From NCBI RefSeq assembly GCF_000682775.1, contig NZ_AWFI01000012.1, forward strand, positions 62,001 through 126,000: a stretch of 64,000 bases of DNA. Reading direction: 5' to 3'. Shown here one piece after another: positions 8,730-18,015 of this stretch. Numbering within the stretch: position 1 is the first letter of the stretch; every line of letters starts with the position of its first letter. Below the pieces are notes generated by a model. That model was given only the letters and a program-made list of their open reading frames with translations. It had not been told where the DNA came from and ran no database searches. The stretch is from Hyphomonas sp. L-53-1-40 (GTDB taxonomy: Bacteria; Pseudomonadota; Alphaproteobacteria; Caulobacterales; Hyphomonadaceae). A program made the position numbers and the translations under genes.

Positions 8730-9850
8730 TGCCTCTATTTTCCAAGATACAGAGATACATCCTGAAGGAATGCCTCATGGGACTGGCCCTTGTGCTGGGC
8801 ATCCTCCTGCTGGCCATTCTCATGATCGATGTGGTCGAGCAACTGCGCACAGTGGGCGGCGATGTACGCCTCAGCATTCTTGGCGCGCTCAACCTGTCCC
8901 TGATGAAACTGCCGCAAATTGTCGAGCAGACCTTGCCCTTCGCGCTGTTGATCGCCTCCATGATGGCCTTCACCCGGCTCAATCGCCGGTCGGAATTGTC
9001 CATCATCCGCGCCAGCGGCATTTCGGCGTGGCGCTTCCTGACCCCGGTCATGGTCCTCGGCGTGGTCCTCGGCCTGTTCACAATGATGGTGCTCAATCCG
9101 TTTGCGGCGAAACTGACCGAGTCCTTTGAGCAGACGCGCGACCGCCTGCTCAATGAAGGCCGTCCTACCCTTTCGGTTTCCGATACAGGCATCTGGTTGC
9201 GCCAGGGTGACGAAACCAACCAGATTGTCATTCACGCCAAGCGCGTCGCCGAAGGCGGGGTGAATCTTCAGGATGTGAAGATGATCCAGGAAGAGCGCCT
9301 CTACGCAGATGGGCGACCGACCAATGACTACGCCTTTGCCCGCCGGATCGACGCGGATAGTGCGATTCTGCGCAATGGCTTCTGGCAGCTTGAAGGCGTA
9401 ATCGAAAATGTTCCGAACGCGCCTCCCGAGTTCAAGGAAAATCTCGCCATCCCCACGACACTGGACGCGGTGACGCTGCTCGACAAATTTGCATCTCCCA
9501 ACACGATTGGCTTCTGGCAATTGCCGCATTTCGTTCGCCAGACCCAAGCCGCCGGCCTGGACGCTTCGCGCTACAAGATGCGCCTCAACGCGCTCATGGC
9601 CCTGCCGGCCCTATTTGTGGCGATGGCGTTGATCGGCGCCGTTGTGTGCCTGCGCCTGCAGCGAATGGGTGGAAATTCACAGCTTCTGGCCATCGGGTCG
9701 CTCGCAGCGGTCGGGCTGTATTTCTTCACTCAATTCTCTTCCAGCCTCGGGGCAACAGGTGCAGCGCCCCCCGTGATCGCAGCATGGAGCCCGCCACTCT
9801 TTGTGCTGTTCTGCACGCTCACCTTCATCGCCTATCGGGAAGACGGCTAA
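8729..9850 (+). CDS. lptG: LPS export ABC transporter permease LptG
   Basis: A 373-residue partner of LptF with the same layout: helices near residues 13-33, 50-80 and 95-120, a periplasmic jellyroll of about 150 residues, then three C-terminal helices. The N-terminal SKIQRYILKE and the segment FTRLNRRSELSIIRASGIS (coupling region that contacts the ATPase) are typical. The start overlaps the lptF stop by one base. In most alphaproteobacteria lptD follows directly; here topA follows instead (see findings). Confidence 0.93.
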   Translation: MPLFSKIQRYILKECLMGLALVLGILLLAILMIDVVEQLRTVGGDVRLSILGALNLSLMKLPQIVEQTLPFALLIASMMAFTRLNRRSELSIIRASGISAWRFLTPVMVLGVVLGLFTMMVLNPFAAKLTESFEQTRDRLLNEGRPTLSVSDTGIWLRQGDETNQIVIHAKRVAEGGVNLQDVKMIQEERLYADGRPTNDYAFARRIDADSAILRNGFWQLEGVIENVPNAPPEFKENLAIPTTLDAVTLLDKFASPNTIGFWQLPHFVRQTQAAGLDASRYKMRLNALMALPALFVAMALIGAVVCLRLQRMGGNSQLLAIGSLAAVGLYFFTQFSSSLGATGAAPPVIAAWSPPLFVLFCTLTFIAYREDG

Positions 9851-9917
9851 TCACAACCCGGCCTTGACAGGGCCTGTCTCCCGACCCCATCTCTCGCCGC
9901 CTTAAAGAGGTAAGCGC

Positions 9918-12494
9918 ATGAAACTTGTCGTCGTCGAGTCGCCCGCAAAGGCGAAAACCATCAACAAGTATCTCGGCAAGGACTATAAGGTCCTGGCGTC
10001 CTATGGGCATATCCGTGACCTTCCCTCCAAGAATGGTTCGGTCGATCCGGACGATGATTTTGCGATGGTGTGGGAGGCAGATTCCAAATCGTCCAAGCGT
10101 ATCTCCGAGATCGCAGCGGCGTTGAAGGAAGCCGATACGCTGATCCTCGCGACCGACCCCGATCGTGAAGGCGAAGCCATCAGCTGGCACCTCGTGGAAG
10201 CCTTGCGCAAACGCCGCGCCCTGAAGAAGGACACGCCAGTTGAGCGCGTCGTCTTCAACGCGATCACCAAGAATGCGGTCACGACCGCAATGGAGCATCC
10301 CCGCCAGATTGATGGCGAACTGGTCGATGCCTATCTGGCGCGCCGCGCTCTCGACTATCTGGTCGGCTTCAACCTGTCGCCTGTCCTGTGGCGTAAATTG
10401 CCCGGTAGCCGGTCGGCGGGCCGTGTCCAGTCTGTGGCACTGCGCATCGTTTGCGATCGCGAGAACGAGATCGAGATGTTCCGGCCGCAAGAGTACTGGA
10501 ATGTGGCGGCTAACCTGCGCGCACCAGACGGCACCGACTTCGAAGCGCGACTCTACAGTCTCGATGGCGAAACACTGAAGAAGTTCACGCTGGGCAACAA
10601 GGGCGACGCCGACAAGGCGCTCGAGATTGTTCAGGCTGGCGGTTATTCCGTCACTTCGGTCGAGGCCAAGCCGGTCAAGCGCAACCCACCCCCACCCTTC
10701 ATCACGTCCACGTTGCAACAGGAGGCCTCCCGCAAGATCGGCTTCAACGCCAAGCGGACGATGCAGGCCGCCCAGAAGCTCTACGAAGAAGGTCGCATCA
10801 CGTATATGCGTACCGATGGCGTAAACATGGCCGAGGAAGCCTATGCGGCAGCCCGGTCCATGATCCAGTCGAACTATGGCGCGCGTTACCTGCCGGAAAA
10901 GACCCGCCGCTATTCTTCGAAGGCCAAGAACGCCCAGGAAGCGCACGAAGCCATTCGGCCGACCAATTTCGACCTTCGCCCGGAAGATTATCATGGCGAT
11001 GGCGACCTGAAGAAACTCTACACGCTCATCTGGCGACGCGCGGTCGCCTCGCAAATGGAAACCGCCCGCTTCGAGCGCACCACCATCGACATGACCTCCA
11101 AGGACAAGCGCGCGGTCCTGCGCTCGACCGGTCAGGTCCTGGTGTTTGATGGCTATATCAAGCTCTACACCGAAGGTCGCGATGAAGGCGATGATGGCGA
11201 CGATGACGAAAATCGCCTGCCCAAGATGGAAGAAGGCCAGCATGCGGACCTGCTGAAGGCCGAGGCCAGCCAGCACTTCACCACACCGCCACCACGTTTC
11301 ACGGAAGCCTCACTGGTCAAGAAGCTTGAAGAGCTCGGCATCGGCCGCCCGTCTACATATGCGTCGACCCTCTCCACGCTGGAAGATCGCGACTATGTCC
11401 GTATCGAGAAGAAACAGCTGATCCCCGAGGACAAGGGACGCCTCGTGACGGCGTTCCTTGAGAACTTCTTCCGGCGCTATGTGGAATATGATTTCACCGC
11501 CGGGCTCGAAGAGAAGCTCGACATTATCTCGGATGGCAAGCTCGACTGGAAAGCCTTCCTGAAGGAATTCTGGCAGCAATTCGCCGCCGATATCGACGAG
11601 ACGAAAGACCTTCGTGTCTCAGCGGTTCTGGACGTTCTCAACGAGGAACTTGGCGCTTACGTGTTTCCGCGCCAGGATGCCGATGGCAATCCGATCGAGA
11701 ACCCGCGTCAATGCCCGCTCTGCAAGGAGGGCGAGCTGTCGATGAAGCTCGGCCGCTATGGCGCCTTTGTCGGATGCTCGCGTCATCCCGAGTGCAAGTT
11801 CACCCGCCAGTTCAGCGCAGATGGCGACGCCGCAGCAGCAATCAATCCAGACGGCAACGAGCTAGGCCTGCACCCCGATACAGGCGAGATGATCTATCTC
11901 AAAACCGGTCGGTTCGGTCCCTATGTCGAGATGGCGAATGGCGAGAAGCCCAAGCGCGCTTCCCTGACCAAGGCCGAAAAGGAAAACCCGCAGGACATCA
12001 CGCTCGACCGCGCAGTCGAACTGCTGATGCTGCCCCGTGAAGTCGGCAAACACCCGGAAGACAACGAACCGATCCTCGCCAATTTCGGTCGCTTCGGCCC
12101 CTATGTTCAGCATGGCAAGACCTATGCGAACCTCAAGGACCCGAACGATGTCTTCACCATTGGGCTGAACCATGCCGTCACGCTGATTGCCGACAAGCGC
12201 GCCAAACAGGGAGCCCGTGGCGGAGCCGCCGCGCTGAAATCTCTCGGCGATCATCCGGATGGCGGCGCAATCGAAGTCTTCGAAGGCCGCTATGGGCCTT
12301 ATGTGAAGCACGGCAAAACCAATGCAACCCTGCCGAAAGATGTAACGCCGGATATTGTCACGCTCGAACAGGCTATCGAACTGATCAACGCAAAGGCGAC
12401 CAAGGGCGGGAAGAAGGCTCCGGCCAAAAAGAAAGCCCCTGCAAAGAAAAAGGCACCTGCGAAGAAAAAGGCGCCTGCCGCAAAAAAGGACTAA
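9918..12494 (+). CDS. topA: DNA topoisomerase I (type IA)
   Basis: An 858-residue enzyme that relaxes negative supercoils. The order is an N-terminal Toprim domain (VVVESPAKAKTI, then ATDPDREGEAISWH with the metal acidic residues) and the catalytic domain with Tyr296 in RITYMRTDG. After these come one four-cysteine zinc finger (CPLC, then C-x6-C near residue 620), three C-terminal repeats with the RFGPYV/RYGPYV signature, and a lysine-alanine-proline tail (KKKAPA units). AAGAGG about 9 bases before the ATG supports the start. It lies downstream of lptG with a 67-base gap that includes a TTGACA. Confidence 0.97.
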   Translation: MKLVVVESPAKAKTINKYLGKDYKVLASYGHIRDLPSKNGSVDPDDDFAMVWEADSKSSKRISEIAAALKEADTLILATDPDREGEAISWHLVEALRKRRALKKDTPVERVVFNAITKNAVTTAMEHPRQIDGELVDAYLARRALDYLVGFNLSPVLWRKLPGSRSAGRVQSVALRIVCDRENEIEMFRPQEYWNVAANLRAPDGTDFEARLYSLDGETLKKFTLGNKGDADKALEIVQAGGYSVTSVEAKPVKRNPPPPFITSTLQQEASRKIGFNAKRTMQAAQKLYEEGRITYMRTDGVNMAEEAYAAARSMIQSNYGARYLPEKTRRYSSKAKNAQEAHEAIRPTNFDLRPEDYHGDGDLKKLYTLIWRRAVASQMETARFERTTIDMTSKDKRAVLRSTGQVLVFDGYIKLYTEGRDEGDDGDDDENRLPKMEEGQHADLLKAEASQHFTTPPPRFTEASLVKKLEELGIGRPSTYASTLSTLEDRDYVRIEKKQLIPEDKGRLVTAFLENFFRRYVEYDFTAGLEEKLDIISDGKLDWKAFLKEFWQQFAADIDETKDLRVSAVLDVLNEELGAYVFPRQDADGNPIENPRQCPLCKEGELSMKLGRYGAFVGCSRHPECKFTRQFSADGDAAAAINPDGNELGLHPDTGEMIYLKTGRFGPYVEMANGEKPKRASLTKAEKENPQDITLDRAVELLMLPREVGKHPEDNEPILANFGRFGPYVQHGKTYANLKDPNDVFTIGLNHAVTLIADKRAKQGARGGAAALKSLGDHPDGGAIEVFEGRYGPYVKHGKTNATLPKDVTPDIVTLEQAIELINAKATKGGKKAPAKKKAPAKKKAPAKKKAPAAKKD
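12411..12491 (+). repeat. Tandem 18-base coding repeat for KKKAPA units in the topA tail
   Basis: About four imperfect units encode KKAPA/KKKAPA at the C-terminus of TopA, ending in AAKKD. Such tails bind DNA non-specifically. The unit number could vary between strains by slippage. Confidence 0.75.
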
Positions 12495-12524
12495 TCCATA
12501 GGGCAATAAGCTCAATCGACGGTC

Positions 12525-12541
12525 ACCGGAACACTTCCGGT
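12525..12541. other. Perfect inverted repeat after topA
   Basis: ACCGGAA-CAC-TTCCGGT lies 31 bases after the topA stop. No T run follows, so it is not a standard terminator. It could aid 3'-end stability or Rho-dependent ending. Confidence 0.4.
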
Positions 12542-12611
12542 CGGCCTCCGGTTGAGGGATTGGCCCGCCAATGGTTTACTGTTCCTGCCTCGCAGAACCA
12601 GGGGTTTCATC

Positions 12612-13328
12612 ATGCCTGTTTTAGAGAAATTGGCATTCTTGGGAGCGGTTACACTCGCCTCGATTCTGATCGCTCAGGAGCTGGACAAGACGATTGCGGC
12701 CTTGGATCGGCCGTCTGAAGCGGTTGATCTAGAGGAAATCCCGCGCCCGGCCCCGGATATCGCGCCAACGCTCATGTCGCTTGCGCCAAGCCCGACGGGG
12801 TTTCTGGACATGCTGACCGCGTGCAAGGGAATGGCGCCGAGCTATGGAACGAATGTCGATCAGGACCTCGTAATTACCGACTATAAGCGCTTTGTGCTGG
12901 CGGAGGGCCATATACGGCTCGCCACCGCCCCAGTCGGCGGCGGATGCCTGTCATCGGTCTTCGGCCCCCGGAATGGCGGCCTTCACAAAGGCGTGGACTT
13001 TTACAGCCTGGAGCCAGTGCCCGTATTCGCCGCCGCAGATGGCAAGATCCGCCGGCAGCGATACCGAGGCGATTATGGCAACATGATCGTCCTGGAGCAT
13101 GGTCGCGGCGTATTTACACGCTACGCACATCTGGAAGGCTTCGCAGACACGCGGGAAGGCGATCTGGTCACAACCGGCCAATATCTTGGCATGATGGGTA
13201 ATACGGCCAGCTACCTGATACCGCGCCACCTGCATTATGAAGTGCTGGTCGGCACATGGGGCCCGCAGGCCGGTTCCTTCGCCCTGACACCAATCGACGT
13301 GATGTCCCTGCCCGACGCCAGCGACTGA
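12612..13328 (+). CDS. M23 (LytM-type) peptidoglycan endopeptidase family protein
   Basis: A 238-residue protein with a hydrophobic N-terminal segment (residues about 6-22), so exported or anchored in the periplasm, and a C-terminal M23 domain. The zinc ligands are complete: HKGVD (His125, Asp129) and HLH (206-208), with the catalytic YAH at 171-173. It should therefore cleave peptidoglycan cross-links instead of being a degenerate activator. An open frame starts at 12552, but the ATG at 12612 has AGGGG upstream and places the hydrophobic segment at the N-terminus. It lies between topA and rnr on the same strand. Confidence 0.88.
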   Translation: MPVLEKLAFLGAVTLASILIAQELDKTIAALDRPSEAVDLEEIPRPAPDIAPTLMSLAPSPTGFLDMLTACKGMAPSYGTNVDQDLVITDYKRFVLAEGHIRLATAPVGGGCLSSVFGPRNGGLHKGVDFYSLEPVPVFAAADGKIRRQRYRGDYGNMIVLEHGRGVFTRYAHLEGFADTREGDLVTTGQYLGMMGNTASYLIPRHLHYEVLVGTWGPQAGSFALTPIDVMSLPDASD

Positions 13329-13384
13329 GCCCGAAACACCCCGCTGCGTAAAAGCCCCGCGCATTTTTCTGCGAGTCCCCCTAT

Positions 13385-15688
13385 ATGGGCGGTATGAGTT
13401 TCCCAGATAAGAAAACAGTGCTCGATTTCATTCGAGACAATCCGAACGCAACGACCAAACAAGAGATTGCCCGCGGCCTGCACGTAAAAGGGCGCGAACG
13501 CGCCGTGCTGCGCGAAATCCTGAAGGAGTTGGAGGCCGATGGCACGCTGGAACGGACAGGCAAACGCGCCTGGTCCCAAGCGGATCGCCCCCCTTCGACC
13601 GGCGTTGTCCAATTCACCCATACAGACGAAAATGGCGATCTGATCGGCAAGGCCCTCGGCGACAATGGCCCGTTTGGGCCGGACATCATCTATTCCGGCC
13701 TGTCCGGTAAGCAGAAAGGTGAGGCAACCGAGCCCGGCGAAGGCGACCGCGCACTGTGCAAGATCACACAAGTCGATGGCGACTGGCAGGCCCGCGCCCT
13801 GACCGTGCTGGAAAAGCAGCTGACCAATTCGCTCGTCGGCATGTATTCGCAAGGCCCCCGCGGCGGCAAGGTCACCCCGGCCAATCGCAAGGAGCGCCGT
13901 GAATTCCTGATTCAGGAGGCTGACCGCAATGGTGCCGAGGATGGCGATCTCGTCGTCACGACGCCCAAGCCACAGGGTCGCCGACAATATGGTCCAAATC
14001 TCGGCGTGATCCGCGAAGTGATCGGCCATATCAGCGATCCCCGCTCAGCCAGCCTGCTGGCCATTCATGCCCATGGCATCCCGGTCGACTTCCCTGAAGC
14101 GGCGCTGGAACAGGCCCGCAATCCAAAACCCGCTGCGGCGGAGCGTGAGGACCTGACAAAAACCCCGCTCATCACCATCGACCCGCATGATGCACGCGAC
14201 CATGATGATGCGGTATTCGCCGAAGAACTGGATGATGGCTGGCGCGTGATCGTCGCCATTGCTGACGTGGCTGCGTTCGTCACGCCGGACTCCCCGCTCG
14301 ACCGCGAAGCCCTCAAGCGCGGCAACTCCACCTATTTCCCGGACCGCGTGGTCCCCATGCTGCCGTTCGAACTGTCAGCGGATGAATGCTCGCTGCGCGA
14401 AGGCGCACTGCGCCGCTGTATGGCGGTAGAGATGATCTTCGACAAGTCAGGCTCGAAACGTTCGCATCGCTTCATTCGCGGCATGATGAAGTCTGCAGCC
14501 AAGCTCTCCTATGAGGAGGCTCAGGCGGCCATTGATGGCAAGCCGGGCGGCAAGGCTGGCGACATGCTGGAAACCGTCCTGAAGCCGCTCTGGGGCGCGT
14601 ACGCGGCGCTTTCCAATGCACGGGACGATCGCTCTCCTCTGGATCTCGACCTGCCCGAGCGTCGCATCCTGTTTTCCAAGGATGGAGAAATCGAAGGCAT
14701 CATCACCAAGGAACGCCTCGACGCGCACCGCCTGATCGAAGAATTCATGATCCAGGCGAACGTGGCTGCGGCCGAAACCTTGGAGCAGCAAAAAAGCCCG
14801 CTGATCTATCGTGTCCACGACACGCCCACAGATGCGAAGATCGCAGCCTTTGCGGAATTCCTGCAGACTATCGACATGAAATGGAATATCGGCCAGCGAC
14901 CGCAGACCGAAAATTTCAACCGTTTGCTCGGCGAAATCCGCGACGGCGATTACGATCAAATGGTCACCCAGATGGTGCTACGCACACAGGCACAGGCGAT
15001 CTATTCGGAGGAAAATCTCGGCCATTTCGGCCTGAACCTTGTCCGCTATGCGCACTTTACGTCACCAATCCGGCGCTACGCCGATTTGATCGTGCATCGT
15101 GCGCTGATCGCCTCGCTCGGACTCGGCCCGGACGGCCTGTCCAAGGACATGTCAGTGCGGCTCGAAGAAATGGCTCAGCATATCTCTGATACCGAGCGCC
15201 GTTCCATGGCCGCCGAGCGCGAGGCTACCGACCGCTATCTTGCCATTTTTCTTGCTGATCGTGTGGGTAGTGAATTTGAGGGTCGCATCACGGGCGTCAC
15301 TGGCGCAGGGCTGTTCATTGCACTGGCCGGATCCGGCGCCGACGGGTTCGTCCCGATTTCATCTATCTCGGATGATTATTGGGTACATGACGACACCGCC
15401 ATGCAGATTTATGCGCGGGGATCAGGCAAGACCTATGGTCTCGGTCAGATCGTTCGGGTGAAGCTGAAAGAGGTTACCCCTCTTCAAGGTGGCCTCCTGC
15501 TCGAAATGCTATCCGACCCGATGCCAGCCCCGGAAGGACGCCGGGAGGCACGCGAGCGCCATGATACAGGCCGCGGTCGTCCCCCGCGCAGAAAGACCGG
15601 CCCCGGCAAACCAACGGGTAAGCGCCCCGGCAAAGGGAAGTTCAACAAGAAGACGCTGCCCAAGCACAAGCGCAAGAGCCGGAAATAG
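13385..15688 (+). CDS. rnr: Ribonuclease R
   Basis: A 767-residue 3'-5' exoribonuclease that degrades structured RNA. It has an N-terminal winged-helix region (TKQEIARGLHVKGRERAVLR) and cold-shock-like RNA-binding domains. The RNB catalytic domain follows with its acidic cluster (TIDPHDARDHDDAV, about residues 262-275), then an S1 domain (EGRITGVTGAGLFIAL) and a strongly basic tail. Two ATGs are possible, 13385 and 13394 (MSFPDKKTV); neither has a clear ribosome site. The NUDIX gene starts 7 bases after the stop. Confidence 0.95.
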   Translation: MGGMSFPDKKTVLDFIRDNPNATTKQEIARGLHVKGRERAVLREILKELEADGTLERTGKRAWSQADRPPSTGVVQFTHTDENGDLIGKALGDNGPFGPDIIYSGLSGKQKGEATEPGEGDRALCKITQVDGDWQARALTVLEKQLTNSLVGMYSQGPRGGKVTPANRKERREFLIQEADRNGAEDGDLVVTTPKPQGRRQYGPNLGVIREVIGHISDPRSASLLAIHAHGIPVDFPEAALEQARNPKPAAAEREDLTKTPLITIDPHDARDHDDAVFAEELDDGWRVIVAIADVAAFVTPDSPLDREALKRGNSTYFPDRVVPMLPFELSADECSLREGALRRCMAVEMIFDKSGSKRSHRFIRGMMKSAAKLSYEEAQAAIDGKPGGKAGDMLETVLKPLWGAYAALSNARDDRSPLDLDLPERRILFSKDGEIEGIITKERLDAHRLIEEFMIQANVAAAETLEQQKSPLIYRVHDTPTDAKIAAFAEFLQTIDMKWNIGQRPQTENFNRLLGEIRDGDYDQMVTQMVLRTQAQAIYSEENLGHFGLNLVRYAHFTSPIRRYADLIVHRALIASLGLGPDGLSKDMSVRLEEMAQHISDTERRSMAAEREATDRYLAIFLADRVGSEFEGRITGVTGAGLFIALAGSGADGFVPISSISDDYWVHDDTAMQIYARGSGKTYGLGQIVRVKLKEVTPLQGGLLLEMLSDPMPAPEGRREARERHDTGRGRPPRRKTGPGKPTGKRPGKGKFNKKTLPKHKRKSRK

Positions 15689-15695
15689 TTTGGAC

Positions 15696-16439
15696 ATGAA
15701 TTCGAATCCGCACTCAGATACGCTGATGGGCTCCGCATTTGACAAGGAAGATGATGGCGATGTCATCGAGACTCGCAAACGCAGTCCCCGCCCGAAAGAC
15801 GCCGCCACACTCATACTGGTCCGCCGGGACGCCGCCGAACCCCGTGTCCTCATGGGCAAGCGCTCGGCGCGCCATGCCTTCATGCCAGACAAATACGTCT
15901 TCCCCGGTGGCCGTGTGGACCCACAGGATGGAAAGGCGGTCTCCTATTGCGAACTGGATGCCCAGCAGGAACGCCTCCTGCGCATCCAGACGCGCCGCAA
16001 GCCGCGCGCCTTCGCCCTGACAGCCATACGTGAAACATTCGAGGAAACCGGCCTCCTGGTGGCGCGCGACGCCGAGATGCCAGACAGGCACCCGATCGGG
16101 TGGAAACCTTTTCATGAACTCGACGCAGCTCCGCACCTGTCCCCGCTGACCTTCATCGGCCGCGCCATTACCCCGCCCTACCGACCGAAGCGATTCGACG
16201 CGCGATTCTTCATGGCGAACGCCGAAGATGCCCTGATTGATGAGCGTCCGCCCGTCGACGGCGCAGAATTGTCAGACCTGCAATGGGTCACCCTGGAAGA
16301 TGCACTGGCGCTCGATTTGCCCAATGTCACCCGGTTCATGCTGGGGGAAATCGAGGAAAGACTGGACAAGCCGTCACTGAACCGGGGGCCGCCCTTCCTG
16401 CGCTGGACCCGCAGCGGGCATTCGACCGACCGCCTCTAG
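15696..16439 (+). CDS. NUDIX hydrolase
   Basis: A 247-residue protein. The region VFPGGRVDPQDG followed by AIRETFEETGLLV matches the NUDIX box (GxxxxxExxxxxxxREUxEExGU) in the longer-spaced form of the CoA/nudix subgroup. About 30 extra residues sit between the glycine part and the REx2EE part. The substrate cannot be read from the sequence. The open frame extends upstream into rnr; the start at 15696 is the first ATG after the rnr stop. It is co-oriented with rnr and probably on the same transcript. Confidence 0.85.
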   Translation: MNSNPHSDTLMGSAFDKEDDGDVIETRKRSPRPKDAATLILVRRDAAEPRVLMGKRSARHAFMPDKYVFPGGRVDPQDGKAVSYCELDAQQERLLRIQTRRKPRAFALTAIRETFEETGLLVARDAEMPDRHPIGWKPFHELDAAPHLSPLTFIGRAITPPYRPKRFDARFFMANAEDALIDERPPVDGAELSDLQWVTLEDALALDLPNVTRFMLGEIEERLDKPSLNRGPPFLRWTRSGHSTDRL

Positions 16440-16451
16440 CAGCAATGGTGC

Positions 16452-16480
16452 TTGACTTCCGACGCGCACATCTCCATTAA
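16452..16480 (+). promoter_or_regulatory. Candidate promoter of rpmG
   Basis: TTGACT at 16452-16457 and CATTAA at 16475-16480 are spaced by 17 bases, in the gap between the NUDIX stop and rpmG. The -35 fits well, the -10 moderately. Confidence 0.4.
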
Positions 16481-16523
16481 GCCGCTTTCCAGTTTCAGAC
16501 GCTAACACAAGCGAGCATTCGTC

Positions 16524-16691
16524 ATGGCCAAACCAGCCACCATCAAGATCCGCCTCAATTCGACGGCCGACACCGGTTTCTTCTACGTGACGAAGAAAAA
16601 CCCACGCAACATGACCGAAAAAATGGTCAAGCGTAAGTACGACCCGGTCGCGAAGAAGCACGTCGAATTCAAGGAAGGCAAGATCAAGTAA
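16524..16691 (+). CDS. rpmG: 50S ribosomal protein L33
   Basis: A 55-residue basic protein ([20 protein letters not shown] at the start, then YVTKKNPRN and [11 protein letters not shown]), the usual alphaproteobacterial L33. It lacks the cysteine pairs of the zinc-binding type, so it is the C-minus form. It is followed by a strong terminator. Confidence 0.97.
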   Translation: MAKPATIKIRLNSTADTGFFYVTKKNPRNMTEKMVKRKYDPVAKKHVEFKEGKIK

Positions 16692-16720
16692 GATCCTTGT
16701 TTTTCATGCATTGTTCGAAA

Positions 16721-16747
16721 AGCCCGCTCCACAAGAGCGGGTTTTTT
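16721..16747 (+). terminator. Rho-independent terminator of rpmG
   Basis: CCCGCTC and GAGCGGG form the stem (16723-16729 and 16735-16741), followed by six Ts at 16742-16747. It ends 5 bases from the stop of the convergent MFS gene. Confidence 0.88.
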
Positions 16748-16752
16748 GTTGC

Positions 16753-17979
16753 CTAGTCCTCCGGAACGCCATGATGCAGGTCTCGCGTCTTGCGGATGCC
16801 AGGGAACAGGACTGACCACGCCGCAGCCACGCCGACAGCCGCATAGCCACCCGCAACCACGGTAAACACTGCGCCCCATTTGGCGGCCATGAAACCGGCG
16901 CGCGCTTCGCCAAGCTCATTGGACGCGCCCAGGAAAATCGAGTTCACGGCATTGACCCGCCCGCGCACCTGGTCCGGTGTCCAGAGTTGTAGGAGAACTT
17001 CGCGGATATAGACCGACACCATGTCAAAAGCCCCAACGAAGATCAGCGCAACGATGGATAGCCAGACGACATTCGAATACCCGAACACGACGGTGGAAAT
17101 CCCGAAGAGCGCGACCGAAACGAACAGTATCAGGCCGGCATGATCCTTGATCGGAAACGCCGTGATGATCGCCAGCATGATCAGTGCGCCAATGCCGGGC
17201 GCCGCGCGCAACAAGCCAAGCCCCTCTTCACCGATCTCCAATATATCTCGCGCATAGATCGGCAGCAGTGCCACAGCGCCGCCCAGCAACACCGCGAACA
17301 AATCCAGAGAGATCGCGCCCAGCACGACCTTCTGATTGAACACATATTTGAACCCGCCCAACAGCACGTTGAGTGTCGTGGGCTCGCGCTCGATACGCTG
17401 GGGAGGTTTTGGGATCGAGAAAATCAGGATGGCCGATATGGCAAACAGGCTGACAGCCGTTCCATACGCAAACCCCGCCCCGACACCATATAGCAAGCCG
17501 CCTGCGACCGGTCCGAGGATCGAAGCCGCCTGCCAGGACGATGCAAGCCAGCCCACCGCATTGGCGAAGTCTTCGCGCGGCACAAGATTGACGGCCAGAC
17601 TCGACGAAGCAGGCGTATAGAATGCCCTTGCAACGCCAAAGACAGTGAGCGTTGCGAGAATGATCAGAGGATCAAATCGCCCCGTCAGCGCAAGCGCCAA
17701 AATCACCCCGGCGCATACCAGTTCGACGCTGACTGAGGCTCCCATGACATTCCGGCGACCGAGCCGGTCTGATGCCACACCTGTCACCACGACCAACAAC
17801 AGGGCTGGCAGGAACTGGACGAGGCCGATCCAACCGAGAAGAGCCGCGTTCTGGGTAACATCATACATCTGCCACGCCACGGCGACAGAAACGACCTGCG
17901 CCGCAAGCGATGTCATGAAGCGAGACAGGAAGTATCTGCGATAGGAAGAATGGCGAAACGCCGAGAACCGGTCATTCAT
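16753..17979 (-). CDS. MFS transporter, EntS-like
   Basis: A 408-residue protein with about 12 predicted membrane helices and the MFS loop signature in GVASDRLGRRNVMG near residues 66-79. The N-terminus (FSAFRHSSYRRYFLSRFMTSLA) and the later LLLQLWTPDQVRGRVNAVNS resemble the EntS/MFS_3 group that includes the enterobactin exporter. The substrate is not known and no siderophore genes are nearby. It lies 36 bases downstream of pleD on the same strand and could be read from the divK-pleD transcript. Confidence 0.82.
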   Translation of the reverse strand: MNDRFSAFRHSSYRRYFLSRFMTSLAAQVVSVAVAWQMYDVTQNAALLGWIGLVQFLPALLLVVVTGVASDRLGRRNVMGASVSVELVCAGVILALALTGRFDPLIILATLTVFGVARAFYTPASSSLAVNLVPREDFANAVGWLASSWQAASILGPVAGGLLYGVGAGFAYGTAVSLFAISAILIFSIPKPPQRIEREPTTLNVLLGGFKYVFNQKVVLGAISLDLFAVLLGGAVALLPIYARDILEIGEEGLGLLRAAPGIGALIMLAIITAFPIKDHAGLILFVSVALFGISTVVFGYSNVVWLSIVALIFVGAFDMVSVYIREVLLQLWTPDQVRGRVNAVNSIFLGASNELGEARAGFMAAKWGAVFTVVAGGYAAVGVAAAWSVLFPGIRKTRDLHHGVPED

Positions 17980-18015
17980 GAGCAGCGCCTTGCGACGGGC
18001 GGCGGCTCAAGTCAA

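Noticed and set aside
9825..11276. 483-codon minus frame over topA
   Set aside because: Antisense shadow; the topA motifs on the plus strand are complete.
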